Of a DNA stretch of 47,672 nucleotides, positions 34,591-43,161 are shown piece after piece (positions within the stretch are counted from its first letter, which is position 1; each line of letters starts with the position of its first letter). The position numbers and the translations under genes are program-made. The notes below the pieces were generated by a model, which had not been told where the DNA came from, did no database searches, and saw only the letters and a list, made by a program, of their open reading frames with translations. The DNA is from Mechercharimyces sp. CAU 1602 (lineage in GTDB: Bacteria; Bacillota; Bacilli; Thermoactinomycetales; JANTPT01), in contig NZ_JANTPT010000005.1 in the NCBI RefSeq assembly GCF_024753565.1, forward strand, positions 1 through 47,672, written 5' to 3'.

Positions 34591-35895
34591 TCACTCCTGC
34601 TCCATGGTTTTCATTTGTTTAAAGCATCTTTCTACAGCGAGTAAAGTAGTGTCAATATCATGGTCGGTATGAGCTGTAGTTAAAAACCAAGCTTCGTATT
34701 TTGACGGAGCAAGGTAGATTCCTTCTGCCAGCATCAATCTAAAGAAGAGCGAAAAGGCTTCACTGTCTGTGCTTTGTGCGGTTTCATAATTAGTGATGGG
34801 GTGATCACTAAAATAAACAGTAAGAGCTCCGCCGATGCGATTGATTTGGATTGAGATCTCATGTTTTTTTGCGGCTGCGGTGATGCCATCTTCTAATCTG
34901 CGTGCCAGTCGTTCCATGCGTTCATATACTCCTGGTTGTTGTAAACATTCTAGACAAGCGATACCTGCTTGAATAGAAAGAGGATTGCCAGCCATAGTAC
35001 CTGCCTGGTAAGTTGGACCAGTTGGTGCAATTTTATTCATCAATTCCCGTCGTCCTCCATAAGCACCAATGGGTAATCCCCCTCCGATGATTTTGCCTAA
35101 CGCAGTTAGATCTGGCTCTACTTGATAAGCGCTTTGGATTGCCCCGTAGTGGAAACGGAAGGCAGTGATCACCTCATCATATATGACAAGAGAACCATAA
35201 TGATGTGCAAGGTCATTAACACCTTGTAAAAATCCTTCATGTGGAGCGACGATACCAAAGTTACCGACCAAGGGTTCAACAAGCACCGCTGCTACTTCTT
35301 CACCCCAGTGCTCAAGGGCTTCTTTTAGCGCGTCTAAATCGTTGTAGGGGACGGTGATTACTTCTTTAGCAATACTTTGTGGGATGCCTGCACTGTCTGG
35401 AATACCCAACGTTGACGGGCCTGACCCTGCTTGTACAAGTACGAGATCAGAGTGTCCATGATAACAGCCGGCAAATTTGATAATTTTATTACGTGAAGTA
35501 ACGGCACGTGCCAAGCGTATCGTGGTCATAACGGCCTCAGTACCGGAATTAACAAAGCGAATTTGTTCCATAGATGGAATAGCATCGCGTAGCATTCTTG
35601 CAAACTTCACCTCTTTTTTTGTCGGTGTTCCATACAAAGTTCCATCGGTAGCTGTTTGAACGATGGCAGCTGTGACAACGGGGTGGGCATGACCGAGGAT
35701 TATAGGACCAAAAGCCCCTAAGTAGTCGATATAGCGACTACCATCCTCATCCCAAAAGTAGGCTCCCTTAGCTTTTTTCATAAATACGGGGGTGCCACCT
35801 CCAACCCCTTTAAAAGAACGTGACGGGCTATTTACTCCGCCGACGATTACATCTTGTGCTTCTAGATATAGTTGTTCTGAGCGATGTCGTAACAA
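34591..35895 (-). CDS. hemL: Glutamate-1-semialdehyde 2,1-aminomutase
   Basis: PLP enzyme that forms 5-aminolevulinate, the haem precursor. 434 residues. Substrate and cofactor regions are [14 protein letters not shown], the phosphate-binding [28 protein letters not shown] and the PLP lysine in [23 protein letters not shown] start at 35895 is chosen because GAGGAGG lies 7 bases upstream on the minus strand. Its place between ygaD and bcp orthologues suggests it corresponds to the B. subtilis second copy, gsaB; I cannot tell whether another hemL exists elsewhere. Confidence 0.95.
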   Translation of the reverse strand: MLRHRSEQLYLEAQDVIVGGVNSPSRSFKGVGGGTPVFMKKAKGAYFWDEDGSRYIDYLGAFGPIILGHAHPVVTAAIVQTATDGTLYGTPTKKEVKFARMLRDAIPSMEQIRFVNSGTEAVMTTIRLARAVTSRNKIIKFAGCYHGHSDLVLVQAGSGPSTLGIPDSAGIPQSIAKEVITVPYNDLDALKEALEHWGEEVAAVLVEPLVGNFGIVAPHEGFLQGVNDLAHHYGSLVIYDEVITAFRFHYGAIQSAYQVEPDLTALGKIIGGGLPIGAYGGRRELMNKIAPTGPTYQAGTMAGNPLSIQAGIACLECLQQPGVYERMERLARRLEDGITAAAKKHEISIQINRIGGALTVYFSDHPITNYETAQSTDSEAFSLFFRLMLAEGIYLAPSKYEAWFLTTAHTDHDIDTTLLAVERCFKQMKTMEQE

Positions 35896-36147
35896 TCGTG
35901 CTCCTCCTCAAATGTGGTTCCATGTACTCTTATCCATTCTAGAGGCTCTCTTCCCTTATCTGCAAGATATAATCTCAAAGGGGGAGAAGTTTTGTGTGCA
36001 AATAGAGGAAAAACATGCTTAAAAGCCTGTGAGAAACAGCGGAAATGTGGTATTCTGACAAGGAGCTAACCTTATTTTGCACATTTTCGAGAACCCACTG
36101 TAGTGTCTTATTTTTAGAATGTGAGTTTTATTGGAGGAGAGAGTCCA

Positions 36148-38052
36148 ATGGCTTTCTTTAAAGCGGGGGACCGTTATAGAGATTATCTAGTTGAACAAAC
36201 CTACCCTTTCTTCAATGGAGAATGGGCAATTGCGCAAAAAAACAACGAAAAATGGCATTTGCATCAAATTCCTTTAGTTAAACAGGCGCCACCCAGATCG
36301 ATCCAGCAATATTTAGCTTTGCGGGATGAGATTATGCTTCCAGTAGTAGAAGCGTTTACGGAAGAGCGATCCTTGGTTTTGATTCATCCATATGAAGATT
36401 TGCAGTCGTTCCAATCGATTGCCTCTCACGAGCCTGTAAAGGAAGAACAGGTGATAGAGTGGGCAAAGCAGTTGTTAAGAATGGATGCCAAACTACGTAG
36501 TCAAGCTTTGCCTATGTATTTCTTACTAGATCCTCGCAATATAGCGTTAACAGTAACAGGAGATCTCCGCATCTGTTTCTGTGGTGTTCATCGCGTGACA
36601 GAACAGCAACAGAAAAACGATTGGGGAACTTTTTTTTACATAATGGTTACTGGCAAGCTAAATGCAGAGAAGGTTGATAAAATACCTGATTCTATTTCAG
36701 TAAGTAAATATATGGTTCGACTAATGCAAAAGTGTCTGCGTACAGAATCTGTGGATGAAGTTTTATCACAAATTGAGGCATATGAGCGGAAGAAGTATTC
36801 AAAAGGGTTCTTAAGTAAACTTTTTGGGGGCTCAGATCAGAACAAAGAGGAAGAAGAAAGCGTTGATTCTCACCAAGGCGATGAAAAAAAGTTTACGCCT
36901 GATTCAACAGCATTAAGCGAAATTCAGCAACATAAGACCGAGGTAGATGTAGAGACGGAACGACTTCAACGAGAGCGCTTAGAGCGAGAGCGTCTGGAAC
37001 GAGAACGTCTCGAACGAGAACGTCAACGCCGGGAAGCGGAAGCAGAGGCACAGCGCATAGAAGAAGAACGTCAACGCCGGGAAGCGGAAGCAGAAGCAAG
37101 GCGCCAAGAAGAAGAGCGTCAACGCCGGGAAGCGGAAGCAGAAGCACAGCGCATAGAAGAAGAGCGTCAGCGCTGGGAAGCGGAAGCAGAGGCACAGCGC
37201 CAAGAAGAAGAGCGCCAGCGCCGGGAAGCGGAAGCAGAGGCAAGGCGCCAAGAAGAAGAGCGTCAACGCCGAGAAGCGGAAGCAGAGGCACAGCGCATAG
37301 AAGAAGAACGTCAACGCCGGGAAGCGGAAGCAGAGGCACAGCGCATAGAAGAAGAACGTCAACGCCGGGAAGCGGAAGCAGAAGCAAGGCGCCAAGAAGA
37401 AGAACGTCAGCGCCGGGAAGCGGAAGCAGAAGCACAGCGCATAGAAGAAGAGCGTCAGCGCTGGGAAGCGGAAGCAGAGGCACAGCGCATAGAAGAAGAA
37501 CGTCAGCGCCGGGAAGCGGAAGCAGAGGCAAGGCGCCAAGAAGAAGAACGTCAGCGCCGGGAAGCGGAAGCAGAAGCACAGCGCATAGAAGAAGAGCGCC
37601 AGCGCCGGGAAGCGGAAGCAGAAGCACAGCGCCAAGAAGAAGAGCGCCAGCGCCGGGAAGCGGAAGCAGAGGCACAGCGCCAAGAAGAAGAGCGTCAACG
37701 CCGGGAAGCGGAAGCAGAGGCACAGCGGATAGAAGAAGAGCGTCAACGCCGGGAAGCGGAAGCAGAGGCACAGCGCATAGAAGAAGAGCGTCAACGCCGG
37801 GAAGCGGAAGCAGAAGCACAGCGCCAAGAGGAAGAGCGTCAACGCCGGGAAGCGGAAGCAGAAGCAAGGCGCCAAGAAGAAGAACGTCAGCGCCGAGAAG
37901 CGGAAACAAAGCGCTTGGAAGCAGAGCGCTTAGAGCGAGAACGTCTTGAGTTGGAGCGATATAAGGCTGAGCGCTTGAAATTGGAAAAGAAAGCGCATGA
38001 GGAGCTAGCCAATCAATTTAGAGAATATAACGATCATATGGGGATGGACTGA
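36148..38052 (+). CDS. Kinase-fold-like (pseudokinase) protein with giant charged helical repeat
   Basis: About 634 residues. Residues 1-210 look like a degenerate protein kinase: an N-lobe-like start (YRDYLVEQTYPFFNGEWAIA), then FLLDPRNIALT (126-135), where a catalytic loop would be, and ICFCG (142-146), where DFG would be. The HRD histidine and aspartate pattern, the DFG aspartate and an obvious ATP lysine are missing. Residues about 211-291 are a polar linker. Residues 292-579 are eighteen perfect-register copies of a 16-residue unit (consensus RQRREAEAEAQRIEEE), and a basic/acidic tail ends the protein. No membrane segment is seen. ATG 36148 follows GGAGGAGA. Two Spo0M-like genes follow at 60 bases. 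Function unknown. Confidence 0.85.
   Translation: MAFFKAGDRYRDYLVEQTYPFFNGEWAIAQKNNEKWHLHQIPLVKQAPPRSIQQYLALRDEIMLPVVEAFTEERSLVLIHPYEDLQSFQSIASHEPVKEEQVIEWAKQLLRMDAKLRSQALPMYFLLDPRNIALTVTGDLRICFCGVHRVTEQQQKNDWGTFFYIMVTGKLNAEKVDKIPDSISVSKYMVRLMQKCLRTESVDEVLSQIEAYERKKYSKGFLSKLFGGSDQNKEEEESVDSHQGDEKKFTPDSTALSEIQQHKTEVDVETERLQRERLERERLERERLERERQRREAEAEAQRIEEERQRREAEAEARRQEEERQRREAEAEAQRIEEERQRWEAEAEAQRQEEERQRREAEAEARRQEEERQRREAEAEAQRIEEERQRREAEAEAQRIEEERQRREAEAEARRQEEERQRREAEAEAQRIEEERQRWEAEAEAQRIEEERQRREAEAEARRQEEERQRREAEAEAQRIEEERQRREAEAEAQRQEEERQRREAEAEAQRQEEERQRREAEAEAQRIEEERQRREAEAEAQRIEEERQRREAEAEAQRQEEERQRREAEAEARRQEEERQRREAETKRLEAERLERERLELERYKAERLKLEKKAHEELANQFREYNDHMGMD
37021..37884 (+). 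repeat. Eighteen 48-bp tandem repeats inside the pseudokinase-like gene
   Basis: Each unit is 48 bp and encodes 16 residues, starting CGTCAACGCCGGGAAGCG in the first copy. Variants differ mainly at three codons (Q/R, I/Q and R/W). Units 2-6 and 8-12 have the same variant order, so a six-unit (288-bp) block was duplicated. The repeat length is likely to vary between strains. Confidence 0.95.
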
Positions 38053-38112
38053 TGCCGCTCATCCTGATTTGAAAGTTATGTGAAGTGAACAAGTGGGAGG
38101 AGGTGTCTTACC

Positions 38113-38871
38113 ATGCTGCAAAAAGCTTTGGCTAGCTTTGGTGTGGGCACAGCAAAGGTGGATACCCGTTTAGAGAAGAAACGGTATTGTCCGGGTGAGG
38201 TTATTGATGGTGAGGTCTTCATTCGTGGTGGACAAGTCGCACAGCGAATTGACGATATTTATCTATATCTTGTTACGCATGTAGAGAAAGAAGAAGAAGT
38301 GGTTCCTTACGTAATGAAAAAGTATTGCTTGTGTGAGGTCTTTACAATAGAGCCTGGTGAGTATAAGATTGTCCCTTTTAAAATACGTCTTCCGTATGAA
38401 ACCCCTATGTCAACAGGGAGATTTCCGGTTTACTTTAAAACGGGATTGGATATAAAACTGGCCGTTGATCCAAGCGATATTGATCGAGTGGAAGTAGAAT
38501 TACACCCTGCAGCTGATCAGATGATTAAAGAGATTGAAGAAGCTGGGTTCATCTTAAAAAAGGTGTTTTGTCAGAAAGAAAAAGGGCCACAGGAATTTGT
38601 GCAGGTTTTTCACTTTCGTCCTGCTGGCCGCTATCACGGGTATGTAGACGAACTGGGAGTGGTGTTTCATTTGGACGCTGACACAGTTCGAATGGAAATC
38701 GATATATTGCGCGGTTCCCTTACTTTAACAAGTACATTTATGTGGGCGATTGATCATCCCGAAGATTCATTTAGAGTAAATAACGAATTGCAGGAAGGAC
38801 AACGTTCTAATCCGTTTGAAAGCATGAAGTCTTTACTGCGGCAAGGGATTCCCATTAGAGGAGGAAGTTAA
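38113..38871 (+). CDS. Spo0M-like (arrestin-fold) protein, first copy
   Basis: 252 residues of the sporulation-control Spo0M family, with the signature region KALASFGVGTAKVDTRLEK, PGEVIDGEVFIRGGQVAQRIDDIYLYLVT and the strand-rich core LPYETPMSTGRFPVYFKTGLDIK. Spo0M in Bacillus affects sporulation and cytoskeleton-linked growth by unknown means; its fold resembles arrestins. ATG 38113 follows GGGAGGAGGTG. The second copy starts 2 bases after its stop. Confidence 0.9.
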   Translation: MLQKALASFGVGTAKVDTRLEKKRYCPGEVIDGEVFIRGGQVAQRIDDIYLYLVTHVEKEEEVVPYVMKKYCLCEVFTIEPGEYKIVPFKIRLPYETPMSTGRFPVYFKTGLDIKLAVDPSDIDRVEVELHPAADQMIKEIEEAGFILKKVFCQKEKGPQEFVQVFHFRPAGRYHGYVDELGVVFHLDADTVRMEIDILRGSLTLTSTFMWAIDHPEDSFRVNNELQEGQRSNPFESMKSLLRQGIPIRGGS

Positions 38872-38873
38872 GA

Positions 38874-39632
38874 ATGTCATTTTTTTCAAAAGCACTCGCC
38901 AGTATGGGAATTGGTGCTGCGCGTGTAGACTCACGCTTGGAAAAGTCGGTCTACCATCAAGGGGAAACGATATTTGGGGAGATCTATATTCAGGGTGGGC
39001 AAGTTCGACAAAAAATTGATGAAATATATCTTTATCTCATCGTCCGTTACCATGAGGGAGATGCAATGAAAGAGTATAAGATCGATGAATATCGGATCTC
39101 AGAAATCTTTGAGATTGGCCCGCAGGAAAATCGAGTCGTTCCATTTGAGATTCAACTGCCGTATGACACGCCTTTAACTACTACTGATACCCTGATTTAC
39201 TTGAAGACGGGCTTAGATATTCAAATGGCTATTAATCCCAATGACGAAGATGGAATAGAAGTACGTGCCCATTCAATGGTGGAGAGAATTGTGACTGCGA
39301 TTGAAAGTGTTGGGTTTCACTTAGAAGAAGTGGAATGCGAATTAAGTAATCACTACTCGCGGTATCCGTTTGTACAAGAATTTAAATTTGAGCCTAACTA
39401 TGGGTATAAGCAAGATATTGATGAATTAGAAGTTATTTTCCATGTTGGTGAACATCAAGTAGAGGTGGACATGGAAATAGATCGTAAGGCGAGTGACTGG
39501 ATGGGTTCACTTGAAGAAGCTTTAGCATTAGATGAGCGAATTGTTCGTTTTACGGTTTTAAGAGAAGATGTGGAAGAGCGTTCTAACAACCTCGAGTTAA
39601 AAATCCGTGATATATTAGAAGAACATGTGTGA
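38874..39632 (+). CDS. Spo0M-like (arrestin-fold) protein, second copy
   Basis: 252 residues, the same length as its neighbour and paralogous throughout (KALASMGIGAARVDSRLEK, QGETIFGEIYIQGGQVRQKIDEIYLYLIV, LPYDTPLTTTDTLIYLKTGLDIQ). The C-terminal third differs most. GAGGAAG precedes the ATG. The pair may form a heterodimer or bind different partners. A strong terminator follows, closing the three-gene unit. Confidence 0.9.
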   Translation: MSFFSKALASMGIGAARVDSRLEKSVYHQGETIFGEIYIQGGQVRQKIDEIYLYLIVRYHEGDAMKEYKIDEYRISEIFEIGPQENRVVPFEIQLPYDTPLTTTDTLIYLKTGLDIQMAINPNDEDGIEVRAHSMVERIVTAIESVGFHLEEVECELSNHYSRYPFVQEFKFEPNYGYKQDIDELEVIFHVGEHQVEVDMEIDRKASDWMGSLEEALALDERIVRFTVLREDVEERSNNLELKIRDILEEHV

Positions 39633-39639
39633 TTAAGGA

Positions 39640-39679
39640 AAGCGACGAAGACTCTAGTATCACAGTCTCGTCGCTTGTT
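39640..39679. terminator. Terminator between the Spo0M pair and gerPC-like gene
   Basis: AAGCGACGAAGACT and AGTCTCGTCGCTT form a near-perfect stem and TGTTTT follows; convergent genes on both sides. Confidence 0.85.
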
Positions 39680-39694
39680 TTACAAGTAAACCTC

Positions 39695-39991
39695 TTACTT
39701 TTTCTTTTTTTGTTCTGCTCCTAATCCACCTAGCTGTAAATCTGCATTTCCCCCTTCTCGTATGTCTTCCATCATACGTTCCATTCCTTCAGCATCTCCT
39801 TGAGTGGTTAGCCCTACATTTAAGGTTCCACTTAATGTATCTACATTTAATTCTTGGATTTTATATTCTATATTTTCAATTACTAAGGGCTGGATTTCAC
39901 TGAGTTTCGTTCTTAACTCAGCATTTTCTTTTTTTACTCCCTCAATTTCTTTTTGTAGTTGATTGATACAGTCCCATAGATAGGCATACAT
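39695..39991 (-). CDS. gerPC: GerPC-like spore germination protein
   Basis: About 98 residues. A coiled coil (LQKEIEGVKKENAELRTKL) is followed by the GerPC marker IENIEYKIQELNVDTLSGTLNVGLT and a Lys-rich end. GerP proteins sit in the spore coat and help germinants reach their receptors. ATG 39991 is preferred because GGAGG lies 8 bases upstream on the minus strand; the frame is open further up. A CATATACT at 40031-40024 fits a sigma-E/K type -10, about 25 bases before the predicted transcript's start codon, but no clear -35 is seen. It is transcribed away from the other spore genes. Confidence 0.83.
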   Translation of the reverse strand: MYAYLWDCINQLQKEIEGVKKENAELRTKLSEIQPLVIENIEYKIQELNVDTLSGTLNVGLTTQGDAEGMERMMEDIREGGNADLQLGGLGAEQKKKK

Positions 39992-40149
39992 ATATTTTCC
40001 CTCCGCTGAAGTGATATTGTTAAAGTATATGGGAAATCCAATATATTTGAACCGATAGAACGAAGGATGGCACTTTTTTTGTGTGGGCGAATAAAATAGG
40101 GGTAGGAGCATATAGATTTGTGTGAAATCGAGAAGGGAGAGAGCATCGT

Positions 40150-40542
40150 ATGTATGACCCTCAATCCTTTCAAAAGTGGAGTGTACTAGCTAAAAAATTT
40201 TTTGGAGAAGAGTTTTGGTCTGAGACGATGGGCGATACAGAAGGGGCTTTTTCAGGACCTAAGGTAGATGTGTATCATACACAATCAGAAGTAATTGTGT
40301 TGATCGATATGCCAGGGATTGAAGATGTTTCGCAGGTTACTTCCCGGGTTCAAAATCAAACACTTCATCTAAAAGGTGCATACCGCTCTCGTTATCCAGA
40401 ATACGAGGCAGTTCTAAGAGAACGTGACTCAGGCGCGTTTGAGCGGGACATCGATTTAAATGTACCAGTTACTACTAAGAACAGTTCGGCATCGTACAAA
40501 AAAGGTATTTTGGAAATACGACTACACCGGTTAGATCTGTAG
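40150..40542 (+). CDS. Hsp20/alpha-crystallin-like protein, probably spore-associated
   Basis: 130 residues with an alpha-crystallin-type domain: VDVYHTQSEVIVLIDMPGIED, LHLKGAYRSRYPEY and a GAFERDIDLNVPV strand followed by ASYKKGILEIRLHR. Relatives in spore formers include coat proteins CotM and CotP and the GerT germination protein of Bacillus cereus. The neighbouring GerP-type genes support a spore role, but a general small chaperone is not excluded. ATG 40150 follows GGGAGAGAG. A CATATAGAT at about 40109 could be a sporulation -10. Confidence 0.78.
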   Translation: MYDPQSFQKWSVLAKKFFGEEFWSETMGDTEGAFSGPKVDVYHTQSEVIVLIDMPGIEDVSQVTSRVQNQTLHLKGAYRSRYPEYEAVLRERDSGAFERDIDLNVPVTTKNSSASYKKGILEIRLHRLDL

Positions 40543-40613
40543 TTAATGTTCACATGATTTTGCTTCCCCACATAGGATACGTTAGCAGGCGGTTGACGTA
40601 GGAGGGGTGAGCA

Positions 40614-40820
40614 ATGGCCACTATTAATAATATTTTCAATTTAAAGATCCAAAGTGTTTCCAGTGCTGGTTCTGTCAACTTTGGGAATACCATTAATATT
40701 GGGGCGGAAAGTAACAGTAAGTCGTTGGGCGGCTCATCCCCAATCGGTGATTTTGCGAAAAATATTGACTTTGAAAGGAACTTAGAGATTGATCCGGATG
40801 TATTCGATCAATCACGTTAG
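40614..40820 (+). CDS. GerPA/GerPF-like spore germination protein
   Basis: 68 residues with the family pattern LKIQSVSSAGSVNFGNTINIGAES near the N-terminus, like GerPA/GerPF of Bacillus (I-K-V-N-S-I...G...N-V/I-G). Expected in the inner spore coat. ATG 40614 follows GGAGGGGTGAG. It lies 71 bases after the Hsp20-like gene and just before a second family member. Confidence 0.82.
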   Translation: MATINNIFNLKIQSVSSAGSVNFGNTINIGAESNSKSLGGSSPIGDFAKNIDFERNLEIDPDVFDQSR

Positions 40821-40844
40821 TGGCAAGGTGAAGGGGTGCTTCAC

Positions 40845-41204
40845 TTGATTCGAATCATGATTTTTTCCGTTAATGTGGACACTGTAAGCGATGCGGGATC
40901 GGTTAACATCGGCAACACAATGAACCTTGTCAACAAGTCACCTCAAGGCTCTTTACCCCCACCTGTAGATCAAGATCAGCCAGCTCCTGAACAACCTACC
41001 CCGGCATTGCCAGGAGCTGAAACCCCGCAAAGTCCTGGTACGATCACTCCTCCTCTATCAATGCAGGAGCAGATGGTATCTGCATATTCTTATACTCAAA
41101 CTTATCCATACAATACGGATAAATGTATTCACTTAGGTAACATGAGTGTGCCAGGAATCGCAAATATAGCTCAATTGTTCGATGGTAGTGAAAAGGAGCG
41201 GTAG
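40845..41204 (+). CDS. GerPA/GerPF-like protein with proline-rich extension
   Basis: About 119 residues. The first 40 (FSVNVDTVSDAGSVNIGNTMNLV) repeat the GerPA/PF motif of the preceding gene. Residues 45-85 are proline-rich (PPPVDQDQPAPEQPTPALPG), and a Tyr/Thr-containing tail follows. Typical GerPA/PF proteins end at about 70 residues, so the extension is unusual and may mediate coat contacts. Start uncertain: TTG 40845 has AAGGGG at 8 bases and aligns with the neighbour; GTG 40836 is the alternative. Confidence 0.72.
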   Translation: MIRIMIFSVNVDTVSDAGSVNIGNTMNLVNKSPQGSLPPPVDQDQPAPEQPTPALPGAETPQSPGTITPPLSMQEQMVSAYSYTQTYPYNTDKCIHLGNMSVPGIANIAQLFDGSEKER

Positions 41205-41287
41205 ATAGAAAGTAGATGGGGAATCATGGTTTTGAACGGCACCTTTTGTGGTAAACTTATGGGGATCATGCTATGGAGGTGCTTATT

Positions 41288-41758
41288 GTGATAAAAGAAG
41301 GAGATATCGCTCCATCCTTTTCCTTGCCTGCTTCAAATGGCGAGAAGGTTTCATTGGCAGACTTTAAGGATGAAAAAAATGTTGTTCTCTATTTTTACCC
41401 TAAAGATATGACACCGGGATGTACGACAGAATCATGCGAGTTTCGTGATCAAACAGAGGCATTTGCTGATTTAGATACGGTTATTATAGGTGTTAGCATG
41501 GATGATCTCGATTCTCATGAAAAGTTTATTGCTAAGTATAACCTTCCTTTCTTGTTATTAAGCGATACTGATGCGGAAGTGAGTAAAGCGTACGATGTGT
41601 ATAAAGAAAAAAATGTATTTGGAAATAAGAAGTTAGGTATCGAGCGTTCCACCTTTATTATTGATAAAGAGGGCAGGATCGCCAAGGCATATCGGAAGGT
41701 GAAAGTGGACGGTCATGTGGACGAGGCGTTAACATTTGTAAAAGAACAGCTAACCTAA
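41288..41758 (+). CDS. bcp: Thioredoxin-dependent thiol peroxidase (Bcp/PrxQ)
   Basis: 156-residue cytoplasmic peroxiredoxin that reduces peroxides. The peroxidatic cysteine lies in YPKDMTPGCTTESCEFRD with the resolving cysteine five residues later, the PrxQ arrangement. GTG 41288 is chosen, since GGAGGTG (41276-41282) would overlap the in-frame ATG 41273. Encoded two genes before the peroxide regulator perR, as in B. subtilis (ygaF), where the two are adjacent. Confidence 0.94.
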   Translation: MIKEGDIAPSFSLPASNGEKVSLADFKDEKNVVLYFYPKDMTPGCTTESCEFRDQTEAFADLDTVIIGVSMDDLDSHEKFIAKYNLPFLLLSDTDAEVSKAYDVYKEKNVFGNKKLGIERSTFIIDKEGRIAKAYRKVKVDGHVDEALTFVKEQLT

Positions 41759-41779
41759 TAAAAAGAAATGTACATATTG

Positions 41780-41818
41780 AGATGGTGCAGTGTGAACAGC
41801 GCACCGTCTTTCTTTTTG
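41780..41818 (+). terminator. bcp terminator
   Basis: GATGGTGC pairs with GCACCGTC (one G-T pair) over an 11-base loop, followed by TTTCTTTTT. Confidence 0.83.
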
Positions 41819-41872
41819 TGTATAATGAGGGATAAGAGAGTTTAGTCATGAGAAAGGTGTGTAAGGAAAAAG

Positions 41873-42520
41873 ATGACAGCTAAACCGAAGCGAGTTCAGA
41901 CAAGAAAGATTTTAGATTCGCTTGCACAGATGTATCCGGATGCTCATTGCGAATTAGACTACCGCAACCCGTTTGAATTACTAATTGCCACAATCTTATC
42001 TGCCCAATCAACAGATCGACAGGTTAATAAAGTTACAAAAACATTATTTACCAAGTATCCGACGCCGTCTGCGTTTTGTGAAGTAACGGATGTAGAAATT
42101 GCAGAGGAGATCAAAGGATTAGGTTTATATAGAAATAAAAGTAAAAATATCCTGAAAACATGTCGGATTTTAGTGGAAGACTATAATGGAGAGGTACCTG
42201 CGAACCGAAAAAAATTAGAGCAACTACCCGGTGTAGGACGAAAAACAGCCAATGTTGTCTTAAGCAATGCTTTTGATATTCCTGCCTTGGCGGTCGATAC
42301 TCATGTACTGCGAGTAGCTAATCGTCTTGCCCTAGCCGATAGCGATTCGCCACTTCAGACGGAGAAACAGCTAATTCGGCGAATTCCACGTAGAGAGTGG
42401 ACAGATGCACATCATCGAATCATTTGGCATGGACGACGTGTTTGTTCAGCTAGAAAGCCAAAGTGCTCCTCCTGTGAGTTGTTGCCTTACTGTTGGTATG
42501 GGAAACAAGCGATCCATTGA
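41873..42520 (+). CDS. nth: Endonuclease III
   Basis: DNA glycosylase/AP lyase for oxidised pyrimidines in base excision repair, 215 residues. The helix-hairpin-helix with catalytic lysine reads LPGVGRKTANVV, the catalytic aspartate is in AVDTHVLRVANRL, and the 4Fe-4S cluster has the spacing C-x6-C-x2-C-x5-C in CSARKPKCSSCELLPYC. ATG 41873 follows AAGGAAAA. It is inserted between bcp and perR relative to the B. subtilis order. Confidence 0.95.
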   Translation: MTAKPKRVQTRKILDSLAQMYPDAHCELDYRNPFELLIATILSAQSTDRQVNKVTKTLFTKYPTPSAFCEVTDVEIAEEIKGLGLYRNKSKNILKTCRILVEDYNGEVPANRKKLEQLPGVGRKTANVVLSNAFDIPALAVDTHVLRVANRLALADSDSPLQTEKQLIRRIPRREWTDAHHRIIWHGRRVCSARKPKCSSCELLPYCWYGKQAIH

Positions 42521-42544
42521 CAAAAGGTTGATTTCGCCTATACA
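42517..42544 (+). promoter_or_regulatory. perR promoter
   Basis: TTGACA (42517-42522) overlaps the nth stop codon and lies 16 bases before TATACA (42539-42544). The leader to perR is about 60 nt and contains ATTCT-AATTAA-AGAAT (42556-42571), an imperfect palindrome that could be an autoregulatory site, though it is a poor PerR box. Confidence 0.68.
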
Positions 42545-42608
42545 CTATTGATAGATATTCTAATTAAAGAATCATTTTATAGACTGGGATGCAAAGTGGG
42601 TGATGTAG

Positions 42609-43052
42609 ATGGCCATGATAGATATGAATGGTCGGTTAAAACGGGCGATCACAAGGTTGAAAAATAATAGCGTACGCATCACACCACAGCGGCATGCGAT
42701 TCTCGAGTATCTGTTGGAAACATCAGGGCACCCAACTGCAGATGAGATATATAGAGCGCTTGAGGGGAAATTCCCCAACATGAGTGTTGCAACAGTGTAT
42801 AATAATCTGCGGGTGTTTAAAGAAGCAGGGCTTGTACGTGAGTTGAACTTCGGGGATGCATCCAGTCGCTTTGATGCAGACATGAGCGATCATTACCATG
42901 TCATCTGTAATGACTGCGGAAAAATGGAAGACTTTGAGTATTCATTGCTGCTGGATATGGAAAAAGAGGCGGCTATAAAAACAGGCTTTATTGTAGACTC
43001 CCATCGATTGGAGTTTTATGGATTATGCCCCGCTTGCCAGAAGCGGGAATAG
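42609..43052 (+). CDS. perR: Peroxide-sensing Fur-family repressor PerR
   Basis: 147-residue metal-dependent repressor of peroxide defence genes. A winged helix (ITPQRHAILEYLLETSGHPTADEIY ... VATVYNNLRVFKEAGLV) is followed by the sensing metal site RFDADMSDHYHVIC and two structural zinc CxxC pairs (CNDC, CPAC). The aspartates and histidines of that site match PerR rather than Fur. Context supports this: bcp upstream and ygzB downstream as in B. subtilis. Confidence 0.94.
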   Translation: MAMIDMNGRLKRAITRLKNNSVRITPQRHAILEYLLETSGHPTADEIYRALEGKFPNMSVATVYNNLRVFKEAGLVRELNFGDASSRFDADMSDHYHVICNDCGKMEDFEYSLLLDMEKEAAIKTGFIVDSHRLEFYGLCPACQKRE

Positions 43053-43088
43053 AAACCCCCCTTTGCCAACTTTGCAAAGGGGGGTTTT
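43053..43088. terminator. perR terminator
   Basis: AAACCCCCCTTTGC pairs with GCAAAGGGGGGTTT over CAACTTT and ends in TTTT. It lies between convergent genes and could work both ways. Confidence 0.92.
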
Positions 43089-43161
43089 CAGTGAGTCCAG
43101 CATGGGAGTTTATAGGCTTATAAGTTGAGTACGATGAGGGAGAGGGTAAATGCTATTCCAA

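Noticed and set aside
37021-37884. Direct repeats that might suggest a CRISPR array
   Set aside because: Units are contiguous, without spacers, and keep a reading frame; they are protein-coding tandem repeats.
36893-37909. Very long minus-strand open frames across the 48-bp repeats (36893-37909 and 36979-37875), rich in Leu/Pro or Phe/Cys
   Set aside because: They are by-products of a stop-free 48-bp repeat read on the other strand. There is no ribosome binding site, and the composition is unlike any protein; the plus-strand frame has a clear start and domain.
42556-42571. ATTCT-AATTAA-AGAAT as a PerR box
   Set aside because: Only the left half fits TTATAAT; the right half does not. Kept as a possible operator only in the promoter note.
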